From Anaerosalibacter sp. Marseille-P3206 (GTDB lineage: Bacteria; Bacillota; Clostridia; Tissierellales; Sporanaerobacteraceae), in the NCBI RefSeq assembly GCF_900155565.1, contig NZ_FUHM01000002.1:62001-126000 (forward strand): DNA of 64,000 bases. The letters are read 5' to 3'. The notes under the pieces were generated by a model. The model made no database searches. It saw only the letters and a program-made list of their open reading frames with translations, and was not told where the DNA came from. Each line of letters begins with the position of its first letter. Position 1 is the first letter of the stretch. Position numbers and translations under genes: made by a program. Positions 42,219 to 51,217 of the stretch are shown here, one piece after another.

Positions 42219-43553
42219 ATGGAGAAATCAGTTAATATTAATAAATATATAAATGCAGTCAATAATAAAAGGCTTGTAAGATATACAGGAGAGATAACCA
42301 AAGTTACAGGTTTGACTATTGAATCAAATGGACCAATGGCTAGTATTGGGGAATTGTGCTATATTTATCCTCACAGTAGAAAGGAACCAGTGGTTTCTGA
42401 GGTTGTTGGATTTAAGGAAGATAGAATACTACTTATGCCCTTAGGAGAAATGGAGGGAATAGCATTAGGTAGTAAAGTAGTTGGAAGTGGCAACACTTTA
42501 AATGTAAATGTAGGGAAGGGCCTAATAGGCAGAGTTTTGGATGGATTAGGGAATCCTATAGATGACAAGGGGCCAATAAAGACTTTAAAGAGCTATCCTG
42601 TAAATGAGTCTCCACCAAATCCTCTAGAAAGGAAAAAGATAGTTGACCCTTTATCCTTAGGGGTAAAGACTATTGATGGGCTTTTAACTTGTGGCAAAGG
42701 TCAAAGAATTGGTATTTTTGCAGGTAGTGGAGTTGGAAAGAGTACACTAATGGGAATGATTTCGAGAGATTCTACAGCTGAGGTAAATGTTATAGGTCTT
42801 ATTGGAGAAAGAGGAAGAGAAGTAAGAGAGTTTATTGAAAACGATTTAAAAGAAGAAGGTCTAAAAAAATCAGTTGTAGTTGTTGTAACATCTGACCAAC
42901 CAGCACTAATAAGAGTTAAAGGTGCAATGGTAACAACAGCAATTGCAGAATATTTTAGAGATCAGGGAATGAATGTAATGCTACTGATGGATTCTTTAAC
43001 TCGTTTTGCAATGGCTCAAAGAGAAATAGGATTAGCTATTGGAGAGCCACCTGTTACTAGGGGGTTCACACCTTCAGTATTTGCACTACTTCCAAAACTA
43101 CTTGAAAGAGCAGGTACATCATCCAAGGGAACTATTACTGGATTGTACACTGTGTTAGTTGATGGAGATGATTTGAATGAACCGGTAACAGATACGGTTA
43201 GAGGAATACTTGATGGGCATATTGTTCTTTCTAGAAAACTAGCAAATCAAAACCATTATCCTGCCATAGATGTACTTGCTAGTATAAGTAGGGTAATGCC
43301 TAGTATTGTAACAAAAGAACATTTAGCGATGTCAAATACTATTAAGGATATACTTGCAATATATAAAGAATCTGAGGACTTAATAAATATTGGTGCATAT
43401 AAAATGGGAAGTAACAAAAAGTTAGATTTAGCCATAGCATTAATTGATGAAATAAATGAATTTTTAACACAAAAAACATTAGTGAGCTACACATTTGAGG
43501 AAACCTTAAACATCCTTAAAACCATAACAGAAAAAGCTAATAGTAATAATTAA
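42219..43553 (+). CDS. fliI: Flagellum-specific ATP synthase-like export ATPase FliI
   Basis: Cytosolic hexameric ATPase that energises flagellar protein export. 444 residues, homologous to F1-beta. Walker A GSGVGKST (169-176), GLIGERGREVREFI, Walker B VMLLMDSLTRFAMAQREIGLA and GEPPVTRGFTPSVFALLPKLLERAG are all intact. ATG 42219 is taken as start (GTG 42210 overlaps the fliH stop and is possible). The stop overlaps the fliJ ATG. Confidence 0.97.
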   Translation: MEKSVNINKYINAVNNKRLVRYTGEITKVTGLTIESNGPMASIGELCYIYPHSRKEPVVSEVVGFKEDRILLMPLGEMEGIALGSKVVGSGNTLNVNVGKGLIGRVLDGLGNPIDDKGPIKTLKSYPVNESPPNPLERKKIVDPLSLGVKTIDGLLTCGKGQRIGIFAGSGVGKSTLMGMISRDSTAEVNVIGLIGERGREVREFIENDLKEEGLKKSVVVVVTSDQPALIRVKGAMVTTAIAEYFRDQGMNVMLLMDSLTRFAMAQREIGLAIGEPPVTRGFTPSVFALLPKLLERAGTSSKGTITGLYTVLVDGDDLNEPVTDTVRGILDGHIVLSRKLANQNHYPAIDVLASISRVMPSIVTKEHLAMSNTIKDILAIYKESEDLINIGAYKMGSNKKLDLAIALIDEINEFLTQKTLVSYTFEETLNILKTITEKANSNN

Positions 43554-44005
43554 TGGGGGCGATTGGCATAGAAAAATTTAATTTTAAGTTAGAAAAGGTC
43601 CTTGATTATAAAGTGGGCATTGAAACAAATAAAAAGAATGAATATGGAAAAGCAAGACAGAGATTGAATAATGATGAAAAGATTTTAAATAGTTACAATA
43701 GCTTTAAAGATAATATTATTAGAGAGAGAAATATGTCTACTTCTAATATAAGTATCAATGATTTAAAGATGTACAATAACTTTTTATTAGATATAAATAC
43801 TAAAATCAATAATCAAAAAGAAGAGGTACATAAATCAAAAGCATATGTAGAAAAAAAACAAACAGAATTGCTTGAAGCAACAAAAGAGAAAAAAATGTTT
43901 GAAAAACTAAAAGAATACAGGTATGATGAGTATTTGTATGCTATGAAAAAAGAAGAAGAAAAAATTATTGACACAATAGTTTCTTATAGAGAGAGTACCC
44001 GATAA
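43553..44005 (+). CDS. fliJ: Flagellar export chaperone-like protein FliJ
   Basis: Coiled-coil central-stalk-like subunit that inserts in the FliI ring and contacts FlhA. 150 residues, highly charged and helical throughout; KFNFKLEKVLDYKVGIETNKKNEYGKAR (core FNFKLEKVLDYK) is the family N-terminus. ATG 43553 overlaps the fliI stop (TAATG) and adds about seven residues before the family start; the GGGGGCGA directly after it is placed for a later, non-canonical start, so the exact N-terminus is uncertain. Confidence 0.88.
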   Translation: MGAIGIEKFNFKLEKVLDYKVGIETNKKNEYGKARQRLNNDEKILNSYNSFKDNIIRERNMSTSNISINDLKMYNNFLLDINTKINNQKEEVHKSKAYVEKKQTELLEATKEKKMFEKLKEYRYDEYLYAMKKEEEKIIDTIVSYRESTR

Positions 44006-44026
44006 TAGGGGGTGAAGTTTAACATT

Positions 44027-45292
44027 ATGGAAAATATAGAAATTGAAAATAACGAAATTGAAAACATAAAAAAACCAAAGAAGAAGAAAAATCGAAAGTT
44101 AAGAATGATATTGATTGTTTCATTTGTAGTAGTACCGCTGGTTATTGTAGGAATACTTTATAATACCAACAAGACATTTAAGGTAAAAGTAAATAATAAA
44201 TTAGTTAAAGCACCAGGATTTGTTGGTAAATATTTTAGAAACTATCCTACTGAAAGTGAAAGAAATGATAAAAAGACTTATTTAGCTAATTATTATCTTT
44301 CCTTAGATAGTAGTAGTGCAGCAGATAAAATCTACATAGTTAAAAAGAATGATGAAAAGCTTTTTGATGATATAATCAAAATAATGAATGGCATATCTTC
44401 AAGTAAAACTTCTGAAATATTAAAGCTAGTTAGGAACATAGAACTTAGGAAGGATTTGCTTTTTTCAATACATGATGAAATACAAAAAGAAAAGCAAAAC
44501 CAACTTAAGGATGAAATATCTAGACTTGAGAAAAATGATATTTTAGTTTCAATTAATGAAATTGAAAAAAAAGCTAATGAAGATACAGCTTATATGGACA
44601 AGCTTCCAAGTATTATAAGCTACATGAAAGAAAACAAGGCTTCAAGAATACTATATTATATTGATAAAGACATTAAAGATGTTGTAATGTCTAAAATTGA
44701 AGAAAACAAAAGAACAAGTTTAGAAAATGAAATGTTAAAATTAGAAATAGAAGATAATAGATTAGCAGATTTAGCTAGCCTGTATGAGGCTAAGCCCATA
44801 GATACTGCCATAGAAGAAATAGGGAATGCTGAAACTTATACTATGGATGAATTAGGTGCTATATATATGAATCTATCAGTAAAAAGATCAGCAGAAATTC
44901 TTTCGAAAGTACATGATGATAATTTTACAGAAGAGCTATTTACATCAATTCGAGATAAAGAACAACTAAATAAGGCTGAAGCTTCTAAGACTGTAGAGAT
45001 AAGTGAAGCTATCCAGTTTGTAAGTGAGTATAATAGAAAAATTGATGAATTGGTGGCTGTATATGAAAAGATGAATCCTGCTACAGTAGCAAAGATAGTA
45101 GAAAACATGATGAACAATACAAGTACTGTGACTTCATTGGAAATAGATACAAAACCAGTTTATGAAATATCAGATTCAACAATAATAATGGATGTTTTAA
45201 GTAGGATAAAGAAACAAACCCTTTCTAAAATTATTGGGTATATGGATACAAAAAAGGCTTCCCAGCTAACTCAAATGTTAGCTAAACCATAA
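44027..45292 (+). CDS. Large MotE/MgtE-N-repeat flagellar protein (YlxF position)
   Basis: A 421-residue membrane-anchored protein in the place of B. subtilis ylxF. Cytoplasmic basic N-terminus with KKPKKKKNRK, one membrane segment (about residues 27-46, MILIVSFVVVPLVIVGIL), then a long exported helical region. Four related MgtE-N/MotE-like units can be read, around YLANYYLSLDSSSAADKI, MDKLPSIISYMKENKASRIL, MDELGAIYMNLSVKRSAEIL and IDELVAVYEKMNPATVAKIV; a further TLSKIIGYMDTKKASQL closes the protein. B. subtilis YlxF is about half this size. ATG 44027 follows GGGGGTGA. Role unproven; position implies hook/stator assembly. Confidence 0.8.
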   Translation: MENIEIENNEIENIKKPKKKKNRKLRMILIVSFVVVPLVIVGILYNTNKTFKVKVNNKLVKAPGFVGKYFRNYPTESERNDKKTYLANYYLSLDSSSAADKIYIVKKNDEKLFDDIIKIMNGISSSKTSEILKLVRNIELRKDLLFSIHDEIQKEKQNQLKDEISRLEKNDILVSINEIEKKANEDTAYMDKLPSIISYMKENKASRILYYIDKDIKDVVMSKIEENKRTSLENEMLKLEIEDNRLADLASLYEAKPIDTAIEEIGNAETYTMDELGAIYMNLSVKRSAEILSKVHDDNFTEELFTSIRDKEQLNKAEASKTVEISEAIQFVSEYNRKIDELVAVYEKMNPATVAKIVENMMNNTSTVTSLEIDTKPVYEISDSTIIMDVLSRIKKQTLSKIIGYMDTKKASQLTQMLAKP

Positions 45293-45315
45293 AAAAATTA
45301 TGTAAAGGAGGTGAA

Positions 45316-46656
45316 ATGTTGGAAAATATAAAGTCATCCATGCTTGAACTAAAGGGGTTAGATTGTTTTTTTTCATCTTCAAGGGGTAATAATATCTCAA
45401 AAAATGAGAAGGATTTTTTAAACTGTTTAAAACAAGCAAAATCTAATATATCAGAGAGTAGTGTTGAAAATAATCTACCTAAAGACATTAAACCAGTAAA
45501 AATGGAAAGCAAAGGTGAAACAATCAAAAACAAATCTACAAAAGATAAGACTAATGTAGTAATAGATGAAGAAGAAAAGGAAGAAATCTTTGAAGAGTTA
45601 GAAGGTATAAATGAACAAATAGTAGCAATTATATTAAATCTAATTGAATTAAACAAGACAAATGAAATGGAAAATGTAGAAGTAATTGAAGAAGATGCTG
45701 TACAATTACTTGAAGAATTAGAATCATTTGTGATGAATAGCAATGTAGATTTGGAGATTAGTGAAGAAAATATTGAGTTATTGAAAAATGTTACTGATAA
45801 CTTAACTAAAGTAAAAGACTTGGTATTGGATTCAGAAAATGAGTTTGTAAAACAATTGGATGAGAACATAGTATCCAAATTAGAAACTCAAATACTTGAA
45901 CTTGAGGAAAAGCTTAAGCCAGTAATGAGTAAAATACCATCTCTAGAAGTAAAAAATGAAATGCTAACAAAAGTAGAAAGTGAAGAAAAAGAAGAATTAG
46001 ATAATACAAAAGCTATTTCTACTGATGAGGAGATTATTTTTGAAAAGAAGGAAACTCCAGAAATCAAGGTGGAAGAAAAAGCAGAAGTACCAGAAGAAAA
46101 ACTTGAGGAAAACAAACTCAATACAAGCGATTCCTTTGAAGAACTTTCGAGTATCAATACAAAAACAGAACAAACATTCGATAAGAAAGTTGATAATATT
46201 ATAAACAAAGAAATTGAAGTGCCTAAGGAAGAAGTATTAAAACAAATTATAGACAAAGGAAAAGCTATTATAGACAGTGAAAAGTCTGAAATAAGGATAA
46301 AGTTAAAACCAGAGATATTAGGTGATTTAGTTTTAAAAGTTGAACTAGAAAAAGGAGCAGTAGTGGCCAAAGCTATAGTTGATAATTATAGAGTCAAGGA
46401 ACTATTAGAAGCGAATATTTATCAGCTAAAAGAAGGATTAGAAAAACAAGGTATGGAAATAAAAGCTTTTGAGGTTCAGGTGGGAAGTAATTCGGATTTT
46501 GAAAAACAAAACAGACAAAATACTTTTAATAATAGTAAAAAGAAAAAGATAAAAATGAAACAACTAGATTTAGATGATTTAAATTTGTATGAAGAAAGTA
46601 CCATTTCATATGGTCCTAGTATAGGAAGTGAAAGCAAACTTGATTTAATGGCTTAG
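45316..46656 (+). CDS. fliK: Flagellar hook-length control protein FliK
   Basis: Exported molecular ruler that ends hook growth and switches FlhB specificity. 446 residues. The long N-terminal and central region is strikingly acidic (Glu/Lys/Asn, low complexity about 90-310). The C-terminal Flg_hook domain (about 325-400) has [22 protein letters not shown], the LxPExLGxL signature, and [34 protein letters not shown] precedes the ATG. flgD follows 11 bp later, the classic fliK-flgD-flgE order. Confidence 0.93.
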   Translation: MLENIKSSMLELKGLDCFFSSSRGNNISKNEKDFLNCLKQAKSNISESSVENNLPKDIKPVKMESKGETIKNKSTKDKTNVVIDEEEKEEIFEELEGINEQIVAIILNLIELNKTNEMENVEVIEEDAVQLLEELESFVMNSNVDLEISEENIELLKNVTDNLTKVKDLVLDSENEFVKQLDENIVSKLETQILELEEKLKPVMSKIPSLEVKNEMLTKVESEEKEELDNTKAISTDEEIIFEKKETPEIKVEEKAEVPEEKLEENKLNTSDSFEELSSINTKTEQTFDKKVDNIINKEIEVPKEEVLKQIIDKGKAIIDSEKSEIRIKLKPEILGDLVLKVELEKGAVVAKAIVDNYRVKELLEANIYQLKEGLEKQGMEIKAFEVQVGSNSDFEKQNRQNTFNNSKKKKIKMKQLDLDDLNLYEESTISYGPSIGSESKLDLMA

Positions 46657-46667
46657 GAGGTGAAAAC

Positions 46668-47117
46668 TTGGAGATTAACAATTTAAATAAGATAGAATAC
46701 AAAGAACACATCTACAAGTTTGATGATAAGAAAAAAACTGAAGTAGGCAATTCTAAAAAAACTGGAGAACTAGATAAAGATGCTTTCTTGAAGTTATTAG
46801 TTACTCAACTTTCCAATCAGGATCCATTAAATCCTATGGAAGATAAGGAGTTTATTGCACAAATGGCACAGTTTAGTACTCTTGAACAAGTTCAGAATCT
46901 AAATGCAAGCCTTCAAAAATCCCAATCAGATATAAAGGATACTATAGAGGCTCTTAATAAAAATCATATAGATTCAAGTATAGAGACATTAAAGCAATTG
47001 CTTAATATTAGAAAAGCAATGGATACTTATTTTGGAGAAACTATAAAACCAGATACTAAAGTAGATTCTGAAAAACAAGAAACGCTAGTTGTTGCTGCAA
47101 ATCCTGACAATGATTAG
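46668..47117 (+). CDS. flgD: Flagellar hook assembly protein FlgD (short form)
   Basis: Hook-cap protein that lets hook subunits polymerise. 149 residues with only the N-terminal FlgD core: [45 protein letters not shown]. The Ig-like/tudor hat domains of the ~230-residue proteobacterial form are missing, as is usual in Firmicutes. TTG start at 46668 follows AGGAGGTGA that overlaps the fliK stop. Confidence 0.95.
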   Translation: MEINNLNKIEYKEHIYKFDDKKKTEVGNSKKTGELDKDAFLKLLVTQLSNQDPLNPMEDKEFIAQMAQFSTLEQVQNLNASLQKSQSDIKDTIEALNKNHIDSSIETLKQLLNIRKAMDTYFGETIKPDTKVDSEKQETLVVAANPDND

Positions 47118-47132
47118 TTTGGAGTTGATTTT

Positions 47133-47513
47133 ATGAATAGCATTAATATTAAACAATTAGAAAACAGGCTTATAAATACTTCTCTTCAACCAAAAGAGAT
47201 AAAAACATCTCAAAACAAGAACTTTGAAGACATACTTAAAAAGATTCAAGCAAATAATGAAGAGATTAAGTTTTCAAAACATGCAGTTGAGAGAATGGAT
47301 ACTAGAAATATAGAACTTGACTCTGAAGATGTTCAAAAACTTCAGAAAGCATTTAAAAAAGCAGAAGAAAAGGGAGTCAAAGAAGCATTAATAATCATTG
47401 GAGATAAGGGATTTATTGCAAGTGTAAAAAACAAAACTGTAGTTACAACAATGACAAGGGATCAAATTAAAGAAAATGTTTTTACAAATATTGACGGGGC
47501 AGTGATATTATAA
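47133..47513 (+). CDS. Flagellar operon protein, TIGR02530 family
   Basis: A 126-residue protein found between flgD and flgE in many Firmicutes. The typical segment is FSKHAVERMDTRNIELDSEDVQKLQKAF and a second block GVKEALIIIGDKGFIASVKNKTVVT. An N-terminal unstructured tail precedes it, consistent with type III export. No catalytic motif; function unknown, perhaps a hook-assembly accessory. GGAGTTG precedes the ATG. A 76-bp gap with a weak CTATATC/GATATAG hairpin separates it from flgE. Confidence 0.88.
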   Translation: MNSINIKQLENRLINTSLQPKEIKTSQNKNFEDILKKIQANNEEIKFSKHAVERMDTRNIELDSEDVQKLQKAFKKAEEKGVKEALIIIGDKGFIASVKNKTVVTTMTRDQIKENVFTNIDGAVIL

Positions 47514-47589
47514 CTGGACCTTAAAAGGAAGTTATCTATATCTGATTGATAGAGGATATAGCTGCCCTAAGTTTTAGGAGGTATGTATT

Positions 47590-48984
47590 ATGATGAGATC
47601 AATGTTCTCAGGTGTATCAGGCTTGAGAGTACATCAAAATAAAATGGATGTTATAGGCAACAATATTGCAAATGTAAACACAGTAGGATACAAAAAAGGT
47701 CAAATGACTTTCCAAGAAGTATTCAGTCAAGTAATAAGAGGAGCTAGTGCACCTCAAGGAGGAAAAGGAGGTACTAACCCTCAACAAGTAGGCCTTGGTG
47801 TAAATATAGGCTCAATAAACACTATACACACAAAAGGACCAGCACAAAGAACAGACAATCCTACTGACTTAATGATAGATGGTGAAGGTTTTTTTGTAGT
47901 AAGTGATGATACAAATTTTCAAAATAGATTCTACACAAGAGCAGGTAACTTTTCACTAGATAGAGATGGAAATCTTGTTACACCTGATGGATTTAAGGTA
48001 TTAGGGTATCAAGTTGATGGAAAAGGTGAGATTACAGATCAAATCGGAGGAATAGTAGTAAATAGATCAGAAACAGTTCCACCATCTGCTACAACCAAAA
48101 TGAATATCAGGGGAAATTTAGATGCTAGGATAGCTGAAGGTGAAAAATATACAACAGATACTGTTATCCATGATAGTTTAGGTAATTCATATATAGTTAG
48201 ATATAAGTTTACAAAAGGTGCAAAAGATGATGAAAAAAATACAAAATGGACAATGTCTGTTGATAGAATCATTGAGCAGTCTACTGGGAATTATGTAAAG
48301 TGTGACGGAGAGGATAAAGTAAATTTTGGTGATAATAATAGTGTAAATCTACTTTTTGATGCAAATGGGAAATTGATAAAAATAGGAGAACATGATATAC
48401 AAGACGATAAAGAGGCTAATGATAAGATAAAAGTATTACTTAATCTTAAAGAAATAGCTTTTAATAAAGATGTAAATGATGAAGATATAAATGATGCAAT
48501 AAAGCCTGCAGGAAATTTCAGTGAAATAACTGTTTTTGATTTTAGTAATAAAGACAATCTTTTAAAACTAACCCAATATGCAAATGATATGGATGCTAAA
48601 CCATATACAAAAGATGGAAACACATCTGGGGTATTAAATGGTTTTGCTATAGATGCTTCAGGAGTAGTGGAGGGCATATTTACAAACGAGGAGAGAAAAA
48701 ATTTAGGACAAATCATGTTAGCTAAATTTGACAACTCTATGGGGCTTCAGAAATTAGGAAACAACTTTTTTATTGATACTAGAAACTCTGGTGAACCTCA
48801 ATTAGGAAAAGCTGATAACAGTGGCTATGGAGCAATTGCACCTGGTACACTTGAAATGTCAAATGTGGATCTTTCAATGGAATTTACTGAAATGATTACT
48901 ACTCAAAGAGGTTTCCAAGCTAATTCAAGGATCATTACTACATCTGATGAGATGTTACAAGAATTAGTTAATATGAAAAGATAG
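47590..48984 (+). CDS. flgE: Flagellar hook protein FlgE
   Basis: Subunit of the flexible hook. 464 residues. N-terminal MFSGVSGLRVHQNKMDVIGNNIANVNTVGYKK (ANTVGYK-type D0 motif ANVNTVGYKK), a variable surface domain in the middle (about 150-370), and the C-terminal D0 helix with MSNVDLSMEFTEMITTQRGFQANSRIITT (core VDLSMEFTEMITTQRGFQ). AGGAGG is correctly spaced before ATG 47590; ATG 47593 is equally readable. It ends just before a strong stem-loop. Confidence 0.97.
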   Translation: MMRSMFSGVSGLRVHQNKMDVIGNNIANVNTVGYKKGQMTFQEVFSQVIRGASAPQGGKGGTNPQQVGLGVNIGSINTIHTKGPAQRTDNPTDLMIDGEGFFVVSDDTNFQNRFYTRAGNFSLDRDGNLVTPDGFKVLGYQVDGKGEITDQIGGIVVNRSETVPPSATTKMNIRGNLDARIAEGEKYTTDTVIHDSLGNSYIVRYKFTKGAKDDEKNTKWTMSVDRIIEQSTGNYVKCDGEDKVNFGDNNSVNLLFDANGKLIKIGEHDIQDDKEANDKIKVLLNLKEIAFNKDVNDEDINDAIKPAGNFSEITVFDFSNKDNLLKLTQYANDMDAKPYTKDGNTSGVLNGFAIDASGVVEGIFTNEERKNLGQIMLAKFDNSMGLQKLGNNFFIDTRNSGEPQLGKADNSGYGAIAPGTLEMSNVDLSMEFTEMITTQRGFQANSRIITTSDEMLQELVNMKR

Positions 48985-48987
48985 TAA

Positions 48988-49019
48988 TATAGTTGGGTAG
49001 ATTCATCTACCCAACTATA
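48988..49019 (+). other. Perfect 14-bp stem-loop between flgE and swrD, no U-tract
   Basis: Arms 48988-49001 and 49006-49019 pair perfectly around TTCA, with a GC-rich middle (TTGGGTAGA/TCTACCCAA). An A-run, not a T-run, follows, so it is not an intrinsic terminator on the plus strand. It may be an mRNA-processing or stabilising element that sets flgE above motAB. Confidence 0.85.
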
Positions 49020-49037
49020 AAAAAAGGTGGGATAATT

Positions 49038-49253
49038 ATGATAAAGGTTAAGAGATTAAATGGCAAAGAGTTTGTAGTTAATTCGGATTTAATCGAATTC
49101 ATAGAGGAAACTCCAGATACGGTCATTTCTCTAACCACAGGGAAAAAAGTGGTTGTACAAGAGTCAGTAGATGAAGTAGTTGACAAAATAATAGCATTTA
49201 AAGGACGAGCTATTGACTATTATAAAATGAATGTAGACAGAAAAGAGGTGTAA
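49038..49253 (+). CDS. swrD: FlbD/SwrD family flagellar protein
   Basis: A 71-residue protein of the FlbD family; in B. subtilis SwrD raises motor power and is needed for swarming. MIKVKRLNGKEFVVNSDLIEFIEETPDTVISLTTGKKVVV is the conserved region (core RLNGKEFVVNSDLIEFIE, then TPDTVISLTTGKK). ATG 49038 is chosen after AAGGTGGGA; the longer open frame from 48993 would run through the stem-loop. Placement immediately before motAB agrees with a stator-related role. Confidence 0.93.
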   Translation: MIKVKRLNGKEFVVNSDLIEFIEETPDTVISLTTGKKVVVQESVDEVVDKIIAFKGRAIDYYKMNVDRKEV

Positions 49254-49256
49254 CTA

Positions 49257-50042
49257 TTGGATATAGCAACTATCATTGGTTTAATAAGTGGTATTGTTTT
49301 TATCATTGGTGGTATTGTAACATCAGGAGAATTAGGTTCTTTTTGGGATTTAGCTTCTGTTATTATAGTTTTAGGTGGTACTATAGCATCTACATTAATA
49401 AGTTACCCTATAAAAAGTTTTCTAAATTCCTTTAAGGTTGTTAAGAAAGCCTTCTTTAAAAAAGAAGCTTCACCAGAGCAAGTAATAGGTGATATAATTA
49501 ATTTAGCAAATGTAGCTAGAAAAGAAGGTCTACTTTCACTTGAAGAATTTGGTCAGAAAATTGATGATGATTTTCTCAAAAAAGGTATTATGCTTATAGT
49601 TGACGGTACAGATCCTGAACTAGTAAGGAATATATTAGAAACAGAATTGGTATTTCTTGAAGAAAGACACTCTGAAGGACAAAGTATTTTTGAAACTATG
49701 GGAGCTTTTGCACCTGGTTATGGTATGTTAGGGACACTAGTTGGACTAATAAATATGCTTAAAAACTTAGATGATCCATCAACAATAGGCCCTAGTATGT
49801 CAGTAGCTCTTGTTACAACTTTTTATGGTTCACTATTAGCTAACTTAATATTTTTACCATTGGCTAATAAATTAAAAATTAGAAGTGGTAGAGAAATTTT
49901 AGTTAAAGAATTAATGGTAGAAGGTCTATTATCCATACAAGCTGGAGAAAACCCAAGAATTATTGAAGAAAAATTAAAGACATTTATACCACCAGAAATG
50001 AGAAAAGACTACAAAGGCCAGTCTGAAAGTGAGGGAGCATAA
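49257..50042 (+). CDS. motA: Flagellar stator protein MotA
   Basis: Membrane stator subunit that, with MotB, conducts protons (or sodium) to drive rotation. 261 residues, four membrane segments (about 3-21, 30-50, 150-170 and 180-205), with a cytoplasmic loop 52-145 that contacts FliG. IGLISGIVFIIGGI start and the AFAPGYGMLGTLVGLINML motif and TTFYGSLLANLIFLPLANKL are family hallmarks. TTG start at 49257, after AGAGGTG. Its stop overlaps motB (TAATG). Confidence 0.96.
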   Translation: MDIATIIGLISGIVFIIGGIVTSGELGSFWDLASVIIVLGGTIASTLISYPIKSFLNSFKVVKKAFFKKEASPEQVIGDIINLANVARKEGLLSLEEFGQKIDDDFLKKGIMLIVDGTDPELVRNILETELVFLEERHSEGQSIFETMGAFAPGYGMLGTLVGLINMLKNLDDPSTIGPSMSVALVTTFYGSLLANLIFLPLANKLKIRSGREILVKELMVEGLLSIQAGENPRIIEEKLKTFIPPEMRKDYKGQSESEGA

Positions 50043-50758
50043 TGAGAAAAAGAAAGAAAGAAGAAAAAAAAGGAGCTGCAGAATGGCTAACTACATATAG
50101 TGACATGGTTACATTATTGCTTTGCTTTTTTGTATTACTTTTTTCTTTTTCAAACATTGACGCACAAAAGTTCAGGAGTATTATGAGCTCATTTCAAGGT
50201 GGTGCTGGTGTTTTGCAAGGTGGTACAGCAATGGATATTCCTGAGAACCTAGCTGGTGATTACAATGTTGACGAAGACGAGCTTGAAAAGCTTAAAGGAG
50301 TTATTGAAGAGTATGCAGAAAGCATTGATTTAGAGAATAAAATAACTCTTACTACTGAAGAAAGAGGACTAGTAATTAGATTTGCAGATAGTGTTTTTTT
50401 TGATTCAGGAAAAGCTGATATAAAGCCTGAATCAAAGAAGATATTACATTATGTAGCAGAACTTTTAAACAGAAATGAGTTTAAGGAAAAACAGATAAAG
50501 GTTGAAGGACATACAGATTCTGATCCTATTTATCGCTCAATTACATATCCTACTAATTGGGAGTTATCAGCAATACGTGCAACAAATGTTTTAAGATATT
50601 TAGTTGAAGTTGAGAGTATTGATGGCGAAAGAATTTCGTCTTCTGGTTATAGCTATTATAGACCTATTGCTCCAAATGATACAAAAGAAAACAAGGCAAA
50701 AAATAGAAGGGTAGATATTGTTATTTTAAGAACTTCTGAAGAAGCCCTTGAGCCATAG
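50042..50758 (+). CDS. motB: Flagellar stator protein MotB
   Basis: Peptidoglycan-anchored stator partner of MotA. 238 residues. Basic N-terminus, one membrane helix starting WLTTYSDMVTLLLCFFVLL with the ion-carrying Asp21, a plug region, then an OmpA-like domain (about 105-230) with FFDSGKADIKPESKKIL, EGHTDSDPI and NRRVDIVIL. Coupled to motA by overlap. In B. subtilis motAB lies outside this operon, so inclusion here is a difference. Confidence 0.96.
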   Translation: MRKRKKEEKKGAAEWLTTYSDMVTLLLCFFVLLFSFSNIDAQKFRSIMSSFQGGAGVLQGGTAMDIPENLAGDYNVDEDELEKLKGVIEEYAESIDLENKITLTTEERGLVIRFADSVFFDSGKADIKPESKKILHYVAELLNRNEFKEKQIKVEGHTDSDPIYRSITYPTNWELSAIRATNVLRYLVEVESIDGERISSSGYSYYRPIAPNDTKENKAKNRRVDIVILRTSEEALEP

Positions 50759-50778
50759 AAATCAAGTGAGGTGGGAAT

Positions 50779-51204
50779 ATGGAAACGAAAAAGGTTATAA
50801 TTATTATGATTCTTGTTATAGTTGTTTTATTTGCAATTTTTGGGACTATTATGGGTTTTGTTTTGTTTAAAAATAATGGTAGTAATTCGAATAAAGTTAA
50901 AGAAGCTGAGAAGTTTTATATTACATTAGATGATATGTATTGTAATTTAAAAGATAGTAAAAAGATAATTAAGATAAAAACTACCATTGAAATAATTGAC
51001 GAAAAGACTTACACAACAATTCAAGACAGACAATTTTTAATAAGAGATGAAATAAATAAAATCATTAGAAACAAAAAAGAAGAAGATATACAAGGAAGAG
51101 AAGGTCAAATAGCATTACAAACAGAGATAAAAAATAGTTTAGTTAAGCTGTTTAATGATGAAAACATTATAAATGTATATTTTGACGATTTAATTATACA
51201 GTAG
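50779..51204 (+). CDS. fliL: Flagellar basal body-associated protein FliL
   Basis: Single-pass membrane protein that supports stator function. 141 residues. Membrane helix about 5-29 (VIIIMILVIVVLFAIFGTIMGFVLF), then a periplasmic-side domain related to stomatin-like folds, with IKTTIEIIDEKT and LVKLFNDENIINVYFDDLIIQ at the end, the usual FliL C-terminus. GAGGTGGGAA precedes the ATG. Its place right after motAB fits the known FliL-stator contact. Confidence 0.92.
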   Translation: METKKVIIIMILVIVVLFAIFGTIMGFVLFKNNGSNSNKVKEAEKFYITLDDMYCNLKDSKKIIKIKTTIEIIDEKTYTTIQDRQFLIRDEINKIIRNKKEEDIQGREGQIALQTEIKNSLVKLFNDENIINVYFDDLIIQ

Positions 51205-51217
51205 GGAGGTATCACAG

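Noticed and set aside
45282-46370. Two minus-strand open frames opposite fliK, rich in Ser and Phe.
   Set aside because: They are the reverse of Glu/Lys codon runs in the acidic FliK region (GAA/AAA read as TTC/TTT); no start signals.
47536-47561. Hairpin CTATATC/GATATAG before flgE.
   Set aside because: Seven AT-rich base pairs across a 12-base loop; not distinguishable from chance.
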